Below are positions 8,868-19,726 of a stretch of DNA of 64,000 nucleotides, in pieces. Below the pieces are notes generated by a model. That model did no database searches and was not told where the DNA came from. It worked only from the letters and a program-made list of their open reading frames with translations. A program made the position numbers and the translations under genes. This stretch comes from Cristatella mucedo (lineage: Eukaryota; Bryozoa; Phylactolaemata; Cristatellidae): positions 1,865,001 to 1,929,000 of the forward strand of contig WPIO01000007.1 of the NCBI GenBank assembly GCA_009760855.2, in the 5' to 3' direction. How positions within the stretch are numbered: the first letter of the stretch is position 1; every line of letters starts with the position of its first letter.

Positions 8868-11576
8868 CTTTCAGAAGTAGGGCATTAGATTAGGGAAAAT
8901 TTGAAGAAGAAAGAAAGCTTTAGACGGAATTTAAAATATTTCAACGGAATTGCTGTACGATTTTGTAGATGTCTTCACCTCTAAAGATCATGTGAACCGG
9001 CCTAAGAGGTACAAAACCTGCCCGTCCGGCCTTCTTACTACGGACTGCAAGTATCCCGTTGCTAGCATCATGCAATGCGGTCAGATGGCAGCTTTGAGAA
9101 GGCAACAGCTGTGAGATGTCACGCAGGCGCATTGCTGGAGTACATTTTGTCAGACTTTCTCCTTGTGCATGTTCGTACAGGTGGATACATAACCAGGTGC
9201 CTACCATTCTAATGTAACTGGCAGTGATAGCATATGATGCAATGAAGCCCGATGAGAGCGAGATCATCTGAATTATTCAGCAAAAAAGAAAGGGCGGAAT
9301 AGGATTTCCCCATGGGGTATCATCCAGAACTAGAAGACTGGAATTGCCAAGTTCGACCTGTCATAGCCCGGGCTCAATGCCAAGTGAGACGGCCAGTGGT
9401 GACAGACCTTCCTAGTACGTCATTACCCGATGTTGAGGCACTTCTAACCGTCCCATATCTGGATGTTTTCCGGCAATCATTGCCCTTAGTGAAAACGAAC
9501 CGTGTTGAGTTGACAGCAAATTCAAAGGGGAAATGGAGCTTGAAAACGAAAGAAAAGTTGGCTGCTGCTGTTGAGACAGCTTGCTGATCAATGTAGGAGT
9601 CATTGGCGGTCATTGGCGGCGGCTTTCAAATGACTTGCAGGGTAAGCACACACTTCCAGCTGTTGATTTTGATGTTGAACTGTAGACATTGCTGCCACAT
9701 TATAGTAAGCTGATGCAACGTCAGTAGTAGAGCTTGTGATAGCTGCTATGGCGTCAACGATATGGACTTCGTCGGTGCAACGTTTCCTTGTCCTGGCTAG
9801 CTCGAGGGAGCTTGACGATTTGGATCAACCCTACATCATCCTTATCAGACATGGTGAGAGGTTTTAAACGTCAGCCGTATGGCTTGAACTATCTTTTACT
9901 AAAGTTTTTAACCACCTCATTTAGAACAGGGCCAGAAGAGCCTTTGTGGCCATCACCGTCACTCGTAGTGACCAATAAAGGATAGACAATTGCAGCACTC
10001 AAACCCACGACCCGGCTGTTAAGAGCCAGCACCTTACCTCTGGGCTAGGGTCCAGGGGCTTAATGTTTCGCAAATAACGGAATAATTCAGCCTACCTATG
10101 CTGTCATACTTGATGCGATTGTCAGCTGCAAGCAGTGCTAGGTTCGGGTAATGATTGAACCGACACTGTTTCAGGTAGCACGTTATGGTGTCATGTTTAA
10201 ATTCTTAGTCAATACCATGTAAGTTTTTACCAATTTATTGGGCCGCGCTTGCATAGGAAAGCGCTAAGCAGGGGCTAGGGTCCAACTTGAGCATTAACGA
10301 AAGCAAATTGGTGAATGGTTCAATGGAAGCACGCTGCTAACTCGAAAGCTGTCGGAAAACAATACGCTCGCGACCTCAGTTGCGATCGTGGACTATTTCT
10401 CACTACACAACTGCGCGATGCGGCTAGGTTTGACGGCCTGGTATCGAGAAGCTCCAAACAGTGGCTCAATGCAATGATTAACTAAATTGCCTAACTATTC
10501 ATAGTTGGCTTGGCTTCGCAGTCACTAAAAGAATATGCTTCCTTAACTGTTTGTCACTCACTATAAATTTTAAGTCGTGTAACCTGATTTTAGTGATGCT
10601 GAAAGAGTTTTAAAATGCATTGCTGGTATTTAACTCGCTTCGCGAGGTACCCTTTAAATTTCACTTTATTTGTTTATGACTTCCTCTCTTTGACCAGCTT
10701 GACGACAACGTTGAAGCTTTTTGTCTGTTTTTTCTAGCCACCACTTCTTCCGTTCTATTCAGTCATTCTGTCAGACTATACTATATTTGAAGTGTCCCAC
10801 CTTTCTTTCTTTTGCTCTTCTGTGCACGAACGCCGTAGCTTTCAATTTTTGTATTTCCTAATTTCTCGTTCATCAATTACTTTTTTGCACTCCCCTACCG
10901 CTTAGAATGTATGTGCTTCAGCGAGTCTCTGCCTCGTTGTCTGTATATCTGTCTGTAAACTATGTGCAGGTACGGGCGCAAGCATATTGCACAACTTAGT
11001 TCACAAAAAAGAAATACCAGAGGATTCAGAGGATAAAGAATTAGGTTTACGATTGTGACTCTGACAATATGGCAGTATACGGGCTCACTCGATACCCAAC
11101 TGATCGTACCATGATATCAATACCGTCAAAATCCTTTTCCCACTACATCAGTTTCTCAAGAGGGGGAACTACTGTCAGCCTGTGCAAGTCTCGGATCGCG
11201 GTGTTGATTCCACTTCTGCCCTGCGAATGGTGGCGTCTTTTGAAGTTTAACTAAAGGATAATAGCCCGTAAGACTCATCAATGCTTGCTGCATCCCTTGA
11301 TTTCTATGTGAATTCTAAGCGATGGGCTTGCCGCGCTGCCACTTGCCTGGTTTCATAGTCGCGGCCGATGAACTCGGACGGCTGCAGAGCGGTCGGCCAG
11401 GACAGTGGCTTCTTGAATGCAAGCCTTCCTTCATCAGCGTGCTGGCCCGGGTACGCTTCGATGAACTCGATGATCTTAGAGACGATGCTGTCATTCACTG
11501 GGTTATAATCCAACCTCCCGTTGACGTTGCCGCTCGCCGACGTCCCTTTCTTGGCCCGGGCTAAGGCTTGCCCCAT
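4818..11576 (-). CDS. ARMC4: ARMC4/ODAD2, N-terminal part, five coding exons
   Basis: Armadillo repeat-containing protein 4 is a subunit of the complex that docks outer dynein arms on the doublet microtubules of motile cilia. Exons, minus strand: 11590-11347 (ATG at 11576), 6128-5929, 5840-5621, 5398-5152 and 4934-4818, 338 codons with matching phases throughout. Recalled family hallmarks are clear. The start is MG.AL, followed by a block ending PLSWPTALQPSEF. The linker holds EARSCLEA..DP. The most conserved stretch is NGCRSPPWRQI.GDLAYVEVKPHD, then YEKAGE..RNLVSLVR.KSPKFAELM. Vertebrate ARMC4 is about 1,040 residues with armadillo repeats after this region, so the window holds only the N-terminal third. 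Three donors are GC instead of GT. The 5.2-kb first intron contains SINEs and a foreign exon. The identification was made by eye from memory of the family. Confidence 0.85.
5152..5398 (-). CDS. ARMC4: ARMC4 fourth coding exon (most conserved segment)
   Basis: It encodes about residues 217-299: VKLIKEFCG, then NGCRSPPWRQI, GDLAYVEVKPHD and VTANIAGYYEIK. This is the diagnostic ARMC4 segment. The acceptor is CCTTTGTAG and the donor AAG followed by GTACGA at 5151, with a 217-base intron. Confidence 0.88.
5621..5840 (-). CDS. ARMC4: ARMC4 third coding exon
   Basis: It encodes about residues 144-217: DPMTNIVGD, then a charged helix-like stretch with KKCTLRLVLDLQKLD. The acceptor is CTTGTAG and the donor is AAG followed by GCAAGT at 5620. 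The 222-base GC-AG intron that follows restores the frame exactly. Confidence 0.8.
5929..6128 (-). CDS. ARMC4: ARMC4 second coding exon
   Basis: It encodes about residues 77-144, including HTIDGHPILEL and LAEARSCLE. The acceptor at 6131-6129 (GTCAG) fits the phase of the GC donor of exon 1. A second AG at 6119-6118 does not fit that phase. The donor is GTAATT at 5928, and the split codon gives the Ala of the conserved CLEA..DP block. Confidence 0.75.
6150..6648. other. ARMC4 intron 1 sequence, nothing recognised
   Basis: AT-rich, with no open frame of note and no repeat homology seen. Confidence 0.4.
6650..6778 (-). mobile_element. SINE-A copy, degenerate
   Basis: In minus orientation the head contains the A-box-like TTGGCTCAGGGG, then a CTCGAGCCC block (GGGCTCGAG on the plus strand at about 6717). 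Its tail complements TATATTCAGGTGATTTACATATG, matching the tails at 27,465 and 49,160. The stem blocks are worn. It lies in ARMC4 intron 1. Confidence 0.55.
6780..7745. other. ARMC4 intron 1 sequence, nothing recognised
   Basis: AT-rich. The short open frame at 7455-7685 has no recognisable motif. Confidence 0.35.
7750..7835 (+). mobile_element. SINE-B-like head fragment
   Basis: CTTCACGACC..GGTCGTGGGT followed by GAGTCCTGG resembles the anticodon-arm and B-box region of SINE-B (compare 63,650-63,710 in the opposite orientation). No tail is recognised. Confidence 0.4.
8718..8865. repeat. (GA)n microsatellite, interrupted
   Basis: About 148 bases of GAGA with short ATTGAGTGA, ATTGAATGA and AATGA interruptions. 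Arg/Glu-rich frames across it are repeat artefacts. Confidence 0.95.
8941..9267 (-). CDS. Putative terminal exon of an unrecognised gene
   Basis: A 108-codon frame begins at an ATG immediately after a good acceptor on the minus strand: a pyrimidine-rich stretch ending AATAATTCAG at 9268. The translation has protein-like composition with no low-complexity tract. It includes CIHLYEHAQGE, AMRLRDIS, SKKAGRAGFVPLRP and GEDIYKIVQQF before the stop. I do not recognise the family. It lies on the same strand inside the large first intron of ARMC4 but ends in a stop, so it is either a nested gene or a retained or processed fragment. No AATAAA is obvious downstream. Confidence 0.35.
   Translation of the reverse strand: MISLSSGFIASYAITASYIRMVGTWLCIHLYEHAQGESLTKCTPAMRLRDISQLLPSQSCHLTALHDASNGILAVRSKKAGRAGFVPLRPVHMIFRGEDIYKIVQQFR
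9312..9587 (+). CDS. Open frame of 91 codons, doubtful
   Basis: Plus-strand frame starting MGYHPELEDWNC with a fairly balanced composition. It is close to, and opposite in direction to, the exon at 8941-9267. No motif, upstream promoter or splice site persuades me. It may be chance. Confidence 0.15.
   Translation: MGYHPELEDWNCQVRPVIARAQCQVRRPVVTDLPSTSLPDVEALLTVPYLDVFRQSLPLVKTNRVELTANSKGKWSLKTKEKLAAAVETAC
9895..10062 (-). mobile_element. SINE-B copy
   Basis: On the minus strand: an A-box-like TAGCCCAGAGGTAAGGTGC, then GTCGTGGGTTTGAGTGC (B box), then CTTTATTGGTCAC, GCTCTTCTGG, and a worn AAATGAGGTGGTTAAA tail. Order and spacing match the other SINE-B copies. It lies in ARMC4 intron 1. Confidence 0.7.
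10070..11300. other. ARMC4 intron 1 sequence, nothing recognised
   Basis: No exon-like frame or repeat homology found. Pyrimidine-rich runs occur near 10,680-10,870. Confidence 0.35.
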
Positions 11577-11590
11577 GACTGCGCCGGAAG
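11347..11590 (-). CDS. ARMC4: ARMC4 first coding exon
   Basis: The acceptor TTCTTTCAG at 11593-11591 precedes 14 noncoding bases and the ATG at 11576, so at least one 5' untranslated exon lies upstream. Residues 1-77 start MGQALARAKKG and include YNPVNDSIVSKIIEFIE and FKKPLSW, matching the conserved ARMC4 N-terminus. The exon ends ACCAG with a GCAAGT donor (11346-11341). Reading on instead reaches a stop at 11304. Confidence 0.8.
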
Positions 11591-12456
11591 CTGAAAGAAG
11601 ATGCAGGCATGGCCATTGAATAGCCGAGCCGCAGAAACATAGGCATCCACGACTAGGCTGCGAGCACTTTCTTGTGTACCTAAGTGATCTGGAGATTCAA
11701 CCACAGTTCAGCCTTTGGCCACTCCACAGCAAGAGGTGCACCGTAGGGACCCTAGGCCGCAGCGCATCTACCGTTGCTAGGCGACCAGATTCGGGGGCGG
11801 GCGCAGCAGATCCAGAGATGGCGGTCTATTGAGGCTACAGGCTCCGAGCTCGACATCTCTACATCCCGAATGCATAGCTAAGAAACGAAAACGGGGTTAA
11901 GCGACAAGCTTACCACTTTCCATTGCCCTCGTGACCAGCTATCGCTGTCTGCAGCCTGCATCCGGTAGGGGTGGCTATGTAGCCAGGCTCGTGAGATTAT
12001 GCCGTATTCAGTAGATCAAGGAATTACTAGTGTGATATCGGACAATGTGTGTCCCTGCCGGTAATTGCATGCAGTTTTACATGACGTTTAGCGAGAAAAC
12101 GCAAATACCTACCTTAGTCTGCTCCTCGTCCCATCCGCCAGTCACCCCCAAATCAGTGGCGGTCCTTGGATATTGTGCACCCGGGTACGAACCGTATGGG
12201 CAATACGAACCAATGGCGCCCCCCCCCCCAGTGCTGGGCGCCTATTTTTGCCTCCCTCCCCATCGATCCATCGCCGCTGATTGAGCACCTGCGAAATGTG
12301 CCCTCTGCCCTCCCCCCATCGGTACTACTTAACTGCCTCAAACACTTTTGGGGAGAAGGCTGACCGGAGGGGCCCGATCGCAGCGCAGAGATCGTTCGAA
12401 GACCGAATACTTGTCAGCCATTCGTCTCTCAGCCGACTGCGGTCACGTCTGCTTAC

Positions 12457-12553
12457 CTGGATGGGCGTAATCGTAATGAAATTCTCGTGGAATCCATATC
12501 GCAATTTAGGTTGGTGCTCGTGTCCCGTAACTGTGGCTATAAGTTTACCGTAG
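12457..12553 (-). CDS. Candidate exon upstream of ARMC4
   Basis: On the minus strand a 97-base segment runs from an acceptor (ATTTCTTAG) to a textbook donor, CAG followed by GTAAGC. Its open frame includes YGKLIATVTGHEHQPK and YGFHENFITITPIQ. Joined directly to the ARMC4 exon at 11590 the frame would hit a stop, so it is either a 5' untranslated exon of ARMC4 or part of another gene. Unrecognised. Confidence 0.3.
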
Positions 12554-12559
12554 CTAAGA

Positions 12560-15190
12560 AATCCTGGATAGTGAGCAGGCTTCGTAGAGCGAGCGGAGGT
12601 CAGTGAGAGCTGGGCCGATAAGTCAGCTTCCGCGCACGCAGCTCTCTCACAATCAGCTGTATAACGAGGCGACTCCACTCTCAAGGGATGGGGCCGAGGG
12701 GTTTACAACCGGCCCGATGAATGGGTGTGGCAAGGCTGCCACAGCTGTAACAGCATCCGGTCAAGCGCTACCCTTTGAGCGCTACCCTTTGATCCCTTTA
12801 GCTCCCCTAAAAGCCCCGCCGTCCTTTCGCGTGGCGAGCGGGCTTCCATGTGGAGCTCGCCGACTTGGAGAGCAACTCAACAGGTTTATCAGCTAGCAAA
12901 CACAACGGTAAAAAGTAAAGTAGTAGTTAGCTGGTCATCGAACATTCTCATTTATCAGTCGGCTTAAGAGACCAGGTGCGTGTCGCCAGCTCTTGCAACC
13001 TATACAGGATTGCCCGTGACCTGCGTTCAGAAGCGAAAGCACCTTATTCCCGGGCAGCTTTAAGATGTACGCAATAGTAATAAGAATAATATATTTGCAT
13101 ACCACCCTCAGAGAGCTTATACTCTTAATAGACACTTTGCATGTGCTGTATTGGAAGCACGATCAAATGGCTAGTGGTATATAGAGAGAAGCTGTCAACT
13201 TTACGGGACCGCCGGACGCTCCCAGGTATGAGCCCTTTCCGGCAGTGAAAAGCTGGCGAACTTATGAGAGGGGGGCTTGCCCGCTAGTGTCAGCATGCAG
13301 CAGCTCGCCGGCTCACTACTGCGTCACTTCCCGCATCATGCAATAAACAGCCGCCTTGTCGATACGATCTTTCTGCATGTGCGCAGGCGCCTACTCGATA
13401 AAAAACTGGATTGATTTTCCGTACGAAAGATGGGGCTGGCCGGCTCCTAGAGCGGGTGCGCCTCCTTCGCGAGCTCGGTAAAGTCCTACTTTCATTCAGA
13501 CGCGGCCATCTTCTTTAAAGGCGCGGTCACATTTTAGCATTCACTCGGGACTTTATTCTTGCTAGACAGAAGCAGAGAGATCAGTACAGTAGGCGTCAGG
13601 TCGCATCCAAATGCAGGCGCACGTGACTTTCTAAGTGAGCGAGTCAAAAGAGGCTCCGCTCGGGCCGCTCGGCACTTGCGGCACCACGGAGCTTAGGGCT
13701 CCTCCGCAAAATGGGAAATACAAATAATTCGCCTTATGTTGTATGACAGCGGCTCCGGCCGCGGCTGTCCTAGTGGGAGTCTCGCAGAGACACGGCGGGC
13801 GCTCGTGCGCGGTAAACGAGACTCTGCTTCTAGACTCCTCTCGACAAGCGCATACACGAGAGCTCGATCAATCGCACAATCAGACGACACAAAACGTAAC
13901 TTGCATGAGTGGCCCGACGCATCGTGGCTTCAATGGCTTAACTATTGGCCGCATTTAAGGCGTGTGCAGTAGTGGCAGGCGCTTCGCGAATTACAGCATG
14001 CGCCGCAGGCGCGCACAACACTTGGCTCTAAGAAAATTTTCTAGGCGGGTGTCTTAAAGGAGGCCTCGACCTTTTATTGTGCTCTCGTGGTCGAGGATTA
14101 GCCCCCAGGCCAAAATCCCGGCTACGCGATTGCCTTATAATCCAACTTCCGCGTGATTTAATGTGTACCCTGTAACTCTACATAGCCAGGAGAACTAATG
14201 GGGGCCACACAAACGATTTTTCTGTATCTTTACGGCGTGAGATAGCGTCACTTGGCTACCGATTCTTCGCCGGAAGTGGTTGGGTTCTGTGTAAGCTCTG
14301 GGAAACTACGTACACATTCTGCTTCTGTCAGTCTTTCCATTGCTTCGGTGATTTTTTCTGGCTTTGTTGGCTCCGCTGTACTCTGTGTGCATGCCTGCAC
14401 ATGATTGAATGACATTACTAGCTAGAGACTTTAATAATCGGCGGCCATAATTGTTTCACTTTTGCTGTAGCATGCTGACCAAAGCATGATGCTCGTTTAC
14501 TTATGCATGCTTGCTACCTTGCGTGTACGTGATCTTTTAAAATTGTTCCTCGGGTATCGATCACTAGAGCACCTGGATAGATATTGAGTTCTCATAGGGC
14601 CTTATAAAATGTTGTATAAAAATAATTAGCAGATTTTAATTTATTTTTGCCAGTGGGTAAAATGTGTTTTACTAATCCCTTATGCCTAAAAAGAACAGAG
14701 CGTAGCTCAGTTTTCACAAGAACTTTGCTTCTTTGGTCAGGACAGCTACACCGTAAAATTTTCTAGTTTGCTATTAGACATGGTGCATACGTCAGGTTTG
14801 TGCATGTACCATGCGTTGTGTCACTGCCTGAATTAGTGGGGATTGGGCAGACTTGACATTATAAAGCAGTATCCATTTTGCTGTGTAAGTATAGGTAGGT
14901 GCCTTTAACAAATTGTTTAGCCCATTTCATTGCAAAGTAAATGAATCGCGAATAAAGTAGTTATTTGACGTGGTATTAAGACATTGCTTATACCCAGCAG
15001 ATGCATTTTTTTTACGCGTGCGGACAATTAATCAAGACAGCGGCGATACAAAACTCGGTGAAAGCATCTATTATGATGCGAGAGGCCTAAAAAGCATACT
15101 TCAGCAGCCCATCCTGTCGGAGATCAAGAAAAGCTTTGGCTAACTACTCGCTTCACATTCGAGCATTGCAAGAAAAATTTAAAGATGGGG
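12560..15190. other. No supported feature
   Basis: Moderately GC-rich to about 14,050, then AT-rich. Several short opposing frames at 13,690-13,970 shadow one another. No confident gene, RNA or repeat. Confidence 0.35.
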
Positions 15191-15342
15191 TAAACAATTA
15201 CACATTTTGTTTGTTTTTCAAGCATGATTTTACTTACTATTCTATTGCGTATCACTTTGCAGCAAATTTAAAGCGCCTAGAAAGAGATTAAGTTCTCTGA
15301 GGGCGCTTTATCAAGTGCAATATTATTATTATTATTATTACC
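15191..15342 (+). mobile_element. LINE-A 3' tail insertion
   Basis: A 5'-truncated copy holding only the end of the 3' untranslated region: TTTTCAAGCATGATTTTAC, TTTGCAGCAAAT, then the hairpin (AAAGCGCC..AGAGA..TCTCT..GGCGCTTT), then (ATT)n. It is nearly identical to 57,605-57,789. Confidence 0.9.
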
Positions 15343-15344
15343 TC

Positions 15345-16695
15345 ACTAGTTGGCATTTCTTGCACAATGCTAGGTTATTTGCGAAATATAATTTTCTAAT
15401 TTACATAACTCTGGCATTACTTTGACACGCCGTCATAGAAAAGAAATGAGAGCCGTGAAGTTTGCTAAGCTAAGAATTTTGCTTGAAATGAATACAAATT
15501 GAAAAATAGGACGGGGAAGCGGCTTTGGAATAATTTTGGCGCAGCGGCTTGTGGCTTCTTGGCAATCACACGGCCAAAAACTGTGAGCAGCTGACCTGAC
15601 TTAGGCTCTCAACAACTAAATTTTGAAATAGGATACAGAAAGTTCGTTTCCTTGGTACTAAAATTGGAAAATTCTACGAGAAAAATGGGAGCTTGCTTAG
15701 AGGAGAAAAATGTGCTTTTTCATCAGGATATCCTCAGCTATGAATGTAATTTGGTCTTTAACAAGGACACTCAAACAAAGAAATGACAGCAAAAATATTT
15801 TGAGGCTGCTTCGAGGAAGATATTTTCTGCATAGCCGTAAATCTAGAACATCTATTTATTTCTGAACCCTCTTTAGTGGCCATTGTAGCATGACTTTCAG
15901 AATAAATACCTGTTAGTTTTTATTCATTTGCCTTTCTTTCCGGCTGCATATGAACCACAGGGCATAGATTTTTTTATTTTTATCCCAAGTAAGTAATTGC
16001 AAGTGAATCATTTTCTTTTTCACAAAAGCAGCTTCTTGGGAATAATTGTCGTTTTCTATACTTGATTAGCATAATAAATTAGGAAATAACATTTACTATC
16101 CGGGGACAGAAAATCACTTACTTCGTGTTATTTTTATAGGTCACCATGAATGTATGAAATTACCGACAACTGCGTTTTTTTTGTGTGTGAGTGTATGCGT
16201 GTTTATGCGCCAGACTATTATTTGGTTGAGCTGGACTAATCATGTGCCAGAGAAAAACGCACATGCAATGAATGCACCCGCAGTGCAGTGATGGATTTTG
16301 CAAAAGTAACATGGAAAAAGCTACCAAAGGACAAGAAGCTTACGCAGCATGGAAACAACTCAAATGCATAGGGGCGTCAGGATCGCTACGATTGGTTGCC
16401 GCAGGCTCCACTTTGTATGCTTAAGCACCTCAGTTGGAGCTCTTTCTGCTTAAAATCTGAGCCAGTGCTAGTTAAAATTGCTGATTTTTATCTAAAGGTG
16501 TGCAGCGGTATATTTTTCTTTTATTATTTTTCAGGTATCCTTTTACTATTCTGCTTGACCTTTTTTGCTTGAGATCACTTACTTTTTACTTGACTCTTGA
16601 ACTTTGACAGAAATATCCTAAGAGTAAACGATCGCATGAGTTGTACAGTGATATAGTATTGTGATATATTCTTACAGTGCATTGATCTTATGTGT
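15345..16695. other. No supported feature
   Basis: AT-rich intergenic or intronic sequence with no recognisable coding or repeat content. Confidence 0.35.
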
Positions 16696-16699
16696 AGAA

Positions 16700-16862
16700 C
16701 TTGATAACCTATATGGTAAGGTGCTTGCTCTTCACGACAGATCTCGTGGGTTCGAATTCCGCAGTTGGCTTTAGTGCCAACTACAAGCGGTGTTGATAGC
16801 CATAAAGGCTCATCTTCTGCTATACAAAATTAGGGCGTTAAATTAGCTCACCCTTTTAACCC
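16700..16862 (+). mobile_element. SINE-B copy
   Basis: Head ATATGGTAAGGTGCTTGCTC, TTCACGAC..CTCGTGGGTTCGAATTCC (B box GGTTCGAATTC). The body follows with GCCAACTACAAGCGG and GATAGCCATAAAGGCTC, then the tail TGCTATACAAAATTAGGGCGTTAAATTAGCTC. Confidence 0.8.
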
Positions 16863-16864
16863 TT

Positions 16865-18200
16865 ACATCAAAGAAGGCAAACTAGCTTTGCCATTATCTG
16901 CTGTTGGTAAAAGTAAAGCATTGGAGCTGTTCAGCCAGCAGCAGTAGGCAGTTAATAGTGGACTGGTTCATTATTGAAAGCCATTCCCAGGCGTGGAGTG
17001 GAGCGACTTATCATTGGGCATTATCCGGTAGACATCCTATTGCCGTTTTTACGCACAAACGTTCTATAATCTACTAAGTTAAGTAATGCTCCTTTTACTC
17101 ATGCACACACGCTTTTGCTTGACTGGTTAGTAGCAATTTCGAGCATTTATTTGCTTTCATTTCTTTCCTATTTCCTTGTGTTACTTGCTTATTGCATCTT
17201 TATTGGTTTAGCGTGAGATTTTATTTATGAGCATTAATTCTTTACAGATACTGCTAATGCCTCGAGTAATCGAAAGCGATAACAAATCTATTGGCGCTTA
17301 ACAAATATCTTTACTGGCCCCGGCTTCTGTAGTGTTACTGTGACCAAGAATTGTTAAATTGATACATAGAGCTACTCTAGCTTTCAAGCTATTTCGGTTT
17401 AAGCTTGAAGTGGTGATCCAGCAGATCACTTTCTTTTCAAGTAACAATGTCAGAAAGGCATGGAAGGATTGAGAGTGCATCCTAATAAGAAACCAAACTC
17501 TACAAAATTAGTTCCGCAAGCTTTATCGCATTATTTAATTGTATTGAATTATTATCAGTAGGAAAAACATTTGTATATCATAATTTATGGCTTACATCAC
17601 GTCGACTGGACTTATGTACTGTTCGGCAGTCAGTTTTACTTTGGGTTTCGAACACAGCACATGTTACGGGTGCTAGTACATCCAGACACGCGATAATATT
17701 AATAATAAGATAAATATTTTTATACGTTTCGTATACTGGTAGAGCCACTGCCTCATAGCACGGCAAGTGATTCGCAGTTGATGCATCCATAAATGTAAGT
17801 ATGATGATATTATCGGATCAAGAATGCCTTACCTCGACCTAACAACTCTTACTAACATCTATATAACAAGTCGACGTCGTGAACGCAGAGCAGTCTAGAC
17901 CAAAGGTACCAAGGGCTACATCTGTACAGCACCAGCCATAGCGTACAACTCACTAGTCTAAATGCCAAAGTACAACTTCAAAGTACAGATTCGAAGCCCA
18001 AACCAGAACCGACTAAGCGTCGTAAGCTGTCCAGATAATTTATTCTAAACCCTAGATTGCGAAATACCTGGCTAATATCGTAAGTATTCATAGACCACTA
18101 ACAGTCAGTCTCCAGCATTGCCATAGTGCTATATATGTTCCCCTTACAGTAAGTGTCAATTCATATTGTTGCATGCCTCAGAAGCATAAATAATAACTAT
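16865..18200. other. No supported feature
   Basis: AT-rich, short frames only. A short minus frame at 17,578-17,790 has no recognisable motif. Confidence 0.35.
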
Positions 18201-18204
18201 TATT

Positions 18205-18868
18205 ACCTACAAACTTGGTGAAAGACTTTGCCGCTAGGCTTGTGTGTCGTGAGCGGCGCAGTTGTCACATCACACCACTTCTCGCCGACCTACACTGGTT
18301 CCCAGTCAAGCAACGCAACGATTTCAAGTTTTTTGTCGTTCACTTTTAGGTCACTTCATTCTTTGGCTCCAGGATACCTATCAGATCTACTCTCTCAACA
18401 GGCTAAGCATCCTACCACCCGCTTTTCGGAATCCAACTGTTTACCTGTTTAACTAATTTAACTGTTTACCACATGCAAACCTCAAATCCTTTGGATACTT
18501 TGCCTTTAGTTCGTGTTCTCCCAGAGCCTGGAACTCAATCCCGATCTGCGTCACGACATCTCCTGACTCGTTTACATCTAAAAAGAAATCAAAAACGCAC
18601 CTATTTATGACAGCATTTAGTGGGTCGCTGTGATTCGTCCTTTGTGTGATTATGCGTGCTGACACTATTGCACGTCGCCACTAACCGCATTTGCATGCTG
18701 ACCCTGTGCATGTCACCCCTAACAATGTTATTATTGCTGTTTGTTGAGCGTGCTGCCACTAACCACTCTATCGTGCTTCTTTTTGCAGCAACTTTAAGGT
18801 GCTTAGAAAGAGATTGAGTTCTCTAGTGGAGCTTTATCTACTGTATTACCATTATTATTGTTATAACT
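18205..18868 (+). mobile_element. LINE-A 3' half, degenerate
   Basis: Plus-strand homology to 23,800-24,478. It runs from the block equivalent to CRERRSCHITPLLADLHWLPV (18,240-18,310) through the C-terminus and the 3' untranslated region to a worn hairpin tail ending in ATT repeats. Frameshifts split the open frame. Confidence 0.85.
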
Positions 18869-18869
18869 T

Positions 18870-19725
18870 CGCTTTTGTGACTATAACTAAGACTAACTTG
18901 AAATTAGCCTTTTTACGATGAGAAAACTGCAAATACCGCGTCTTGTAGTTCGCATTAAGTCAGAAAGAAGAACAAACGAATCAAACTAAAATGCATTTAC
19001 TAAATTCATGAAAAAGGACAACTCAAAATGAATCAGAAATGAGTAGATGTTCTAGATTTTTAATTGATATAGCATATCTCGTTCTCAAAAAAGACCCCAA
19101 ACATAGAACCCGCCATTTGTTCGCTATACTCTCTTTGGTTACGATGTTCAAGTCTGGAATATCCGAGCGAAAGCGTTCGCCGGGCTCCTCTGAGTGAGCT
19201 CCCGTGTTCTTTTTGAATTGTTCAGGATTGGCATCAAAGATAAAAATGTGAGGCACATTATGCATCTTCTTTTGCTTAGTTCTTTATAAGAGCTTTAACT
19301 AGCGGCTCGTGAATTTCAGACTTTTGAGCTCTCAATAAACATTGAAGCTCTGCAGAGAATCTGCTTCTCTCCGTCCTTTTCAGGTTTTTTGTGAATTCTT
19401 TACATTCTAAGATCTTGTCTTTCTACGGTACGGTGAAGATCCAGCTTTGACCACTGCTGCCAACAGCTGTGAAAAGACATCTTGGAGGAACTTTAAAAAG
19501 TGCCGACTCTTTGCCTGGAGCCCTGAACAATTGCTTGATGAAGCCTAACTTCACATTCAGTCGTGGCATCAGCTTCTTCTGAGAGTCCGCCAGCGGCTGC
19601 CATATGATATTCCTCCCTTCAGAGAACTCGGTCGACCATTTCCTTTTGCAAAAGTTGTATTTAATGTCCCGGCTCTCGTATGCTTAGAAAGCAAGTAAAC
19701 GTGATTTTGGTCTTTTAATTGCACC
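18870..19725. other. No supported feature
   Basis: A minus frame at 19,023-19,265 (81 codons) is not recognised. Nothing else is supported. Confidence 0.3.
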
Positions 19726-19726
19726 T

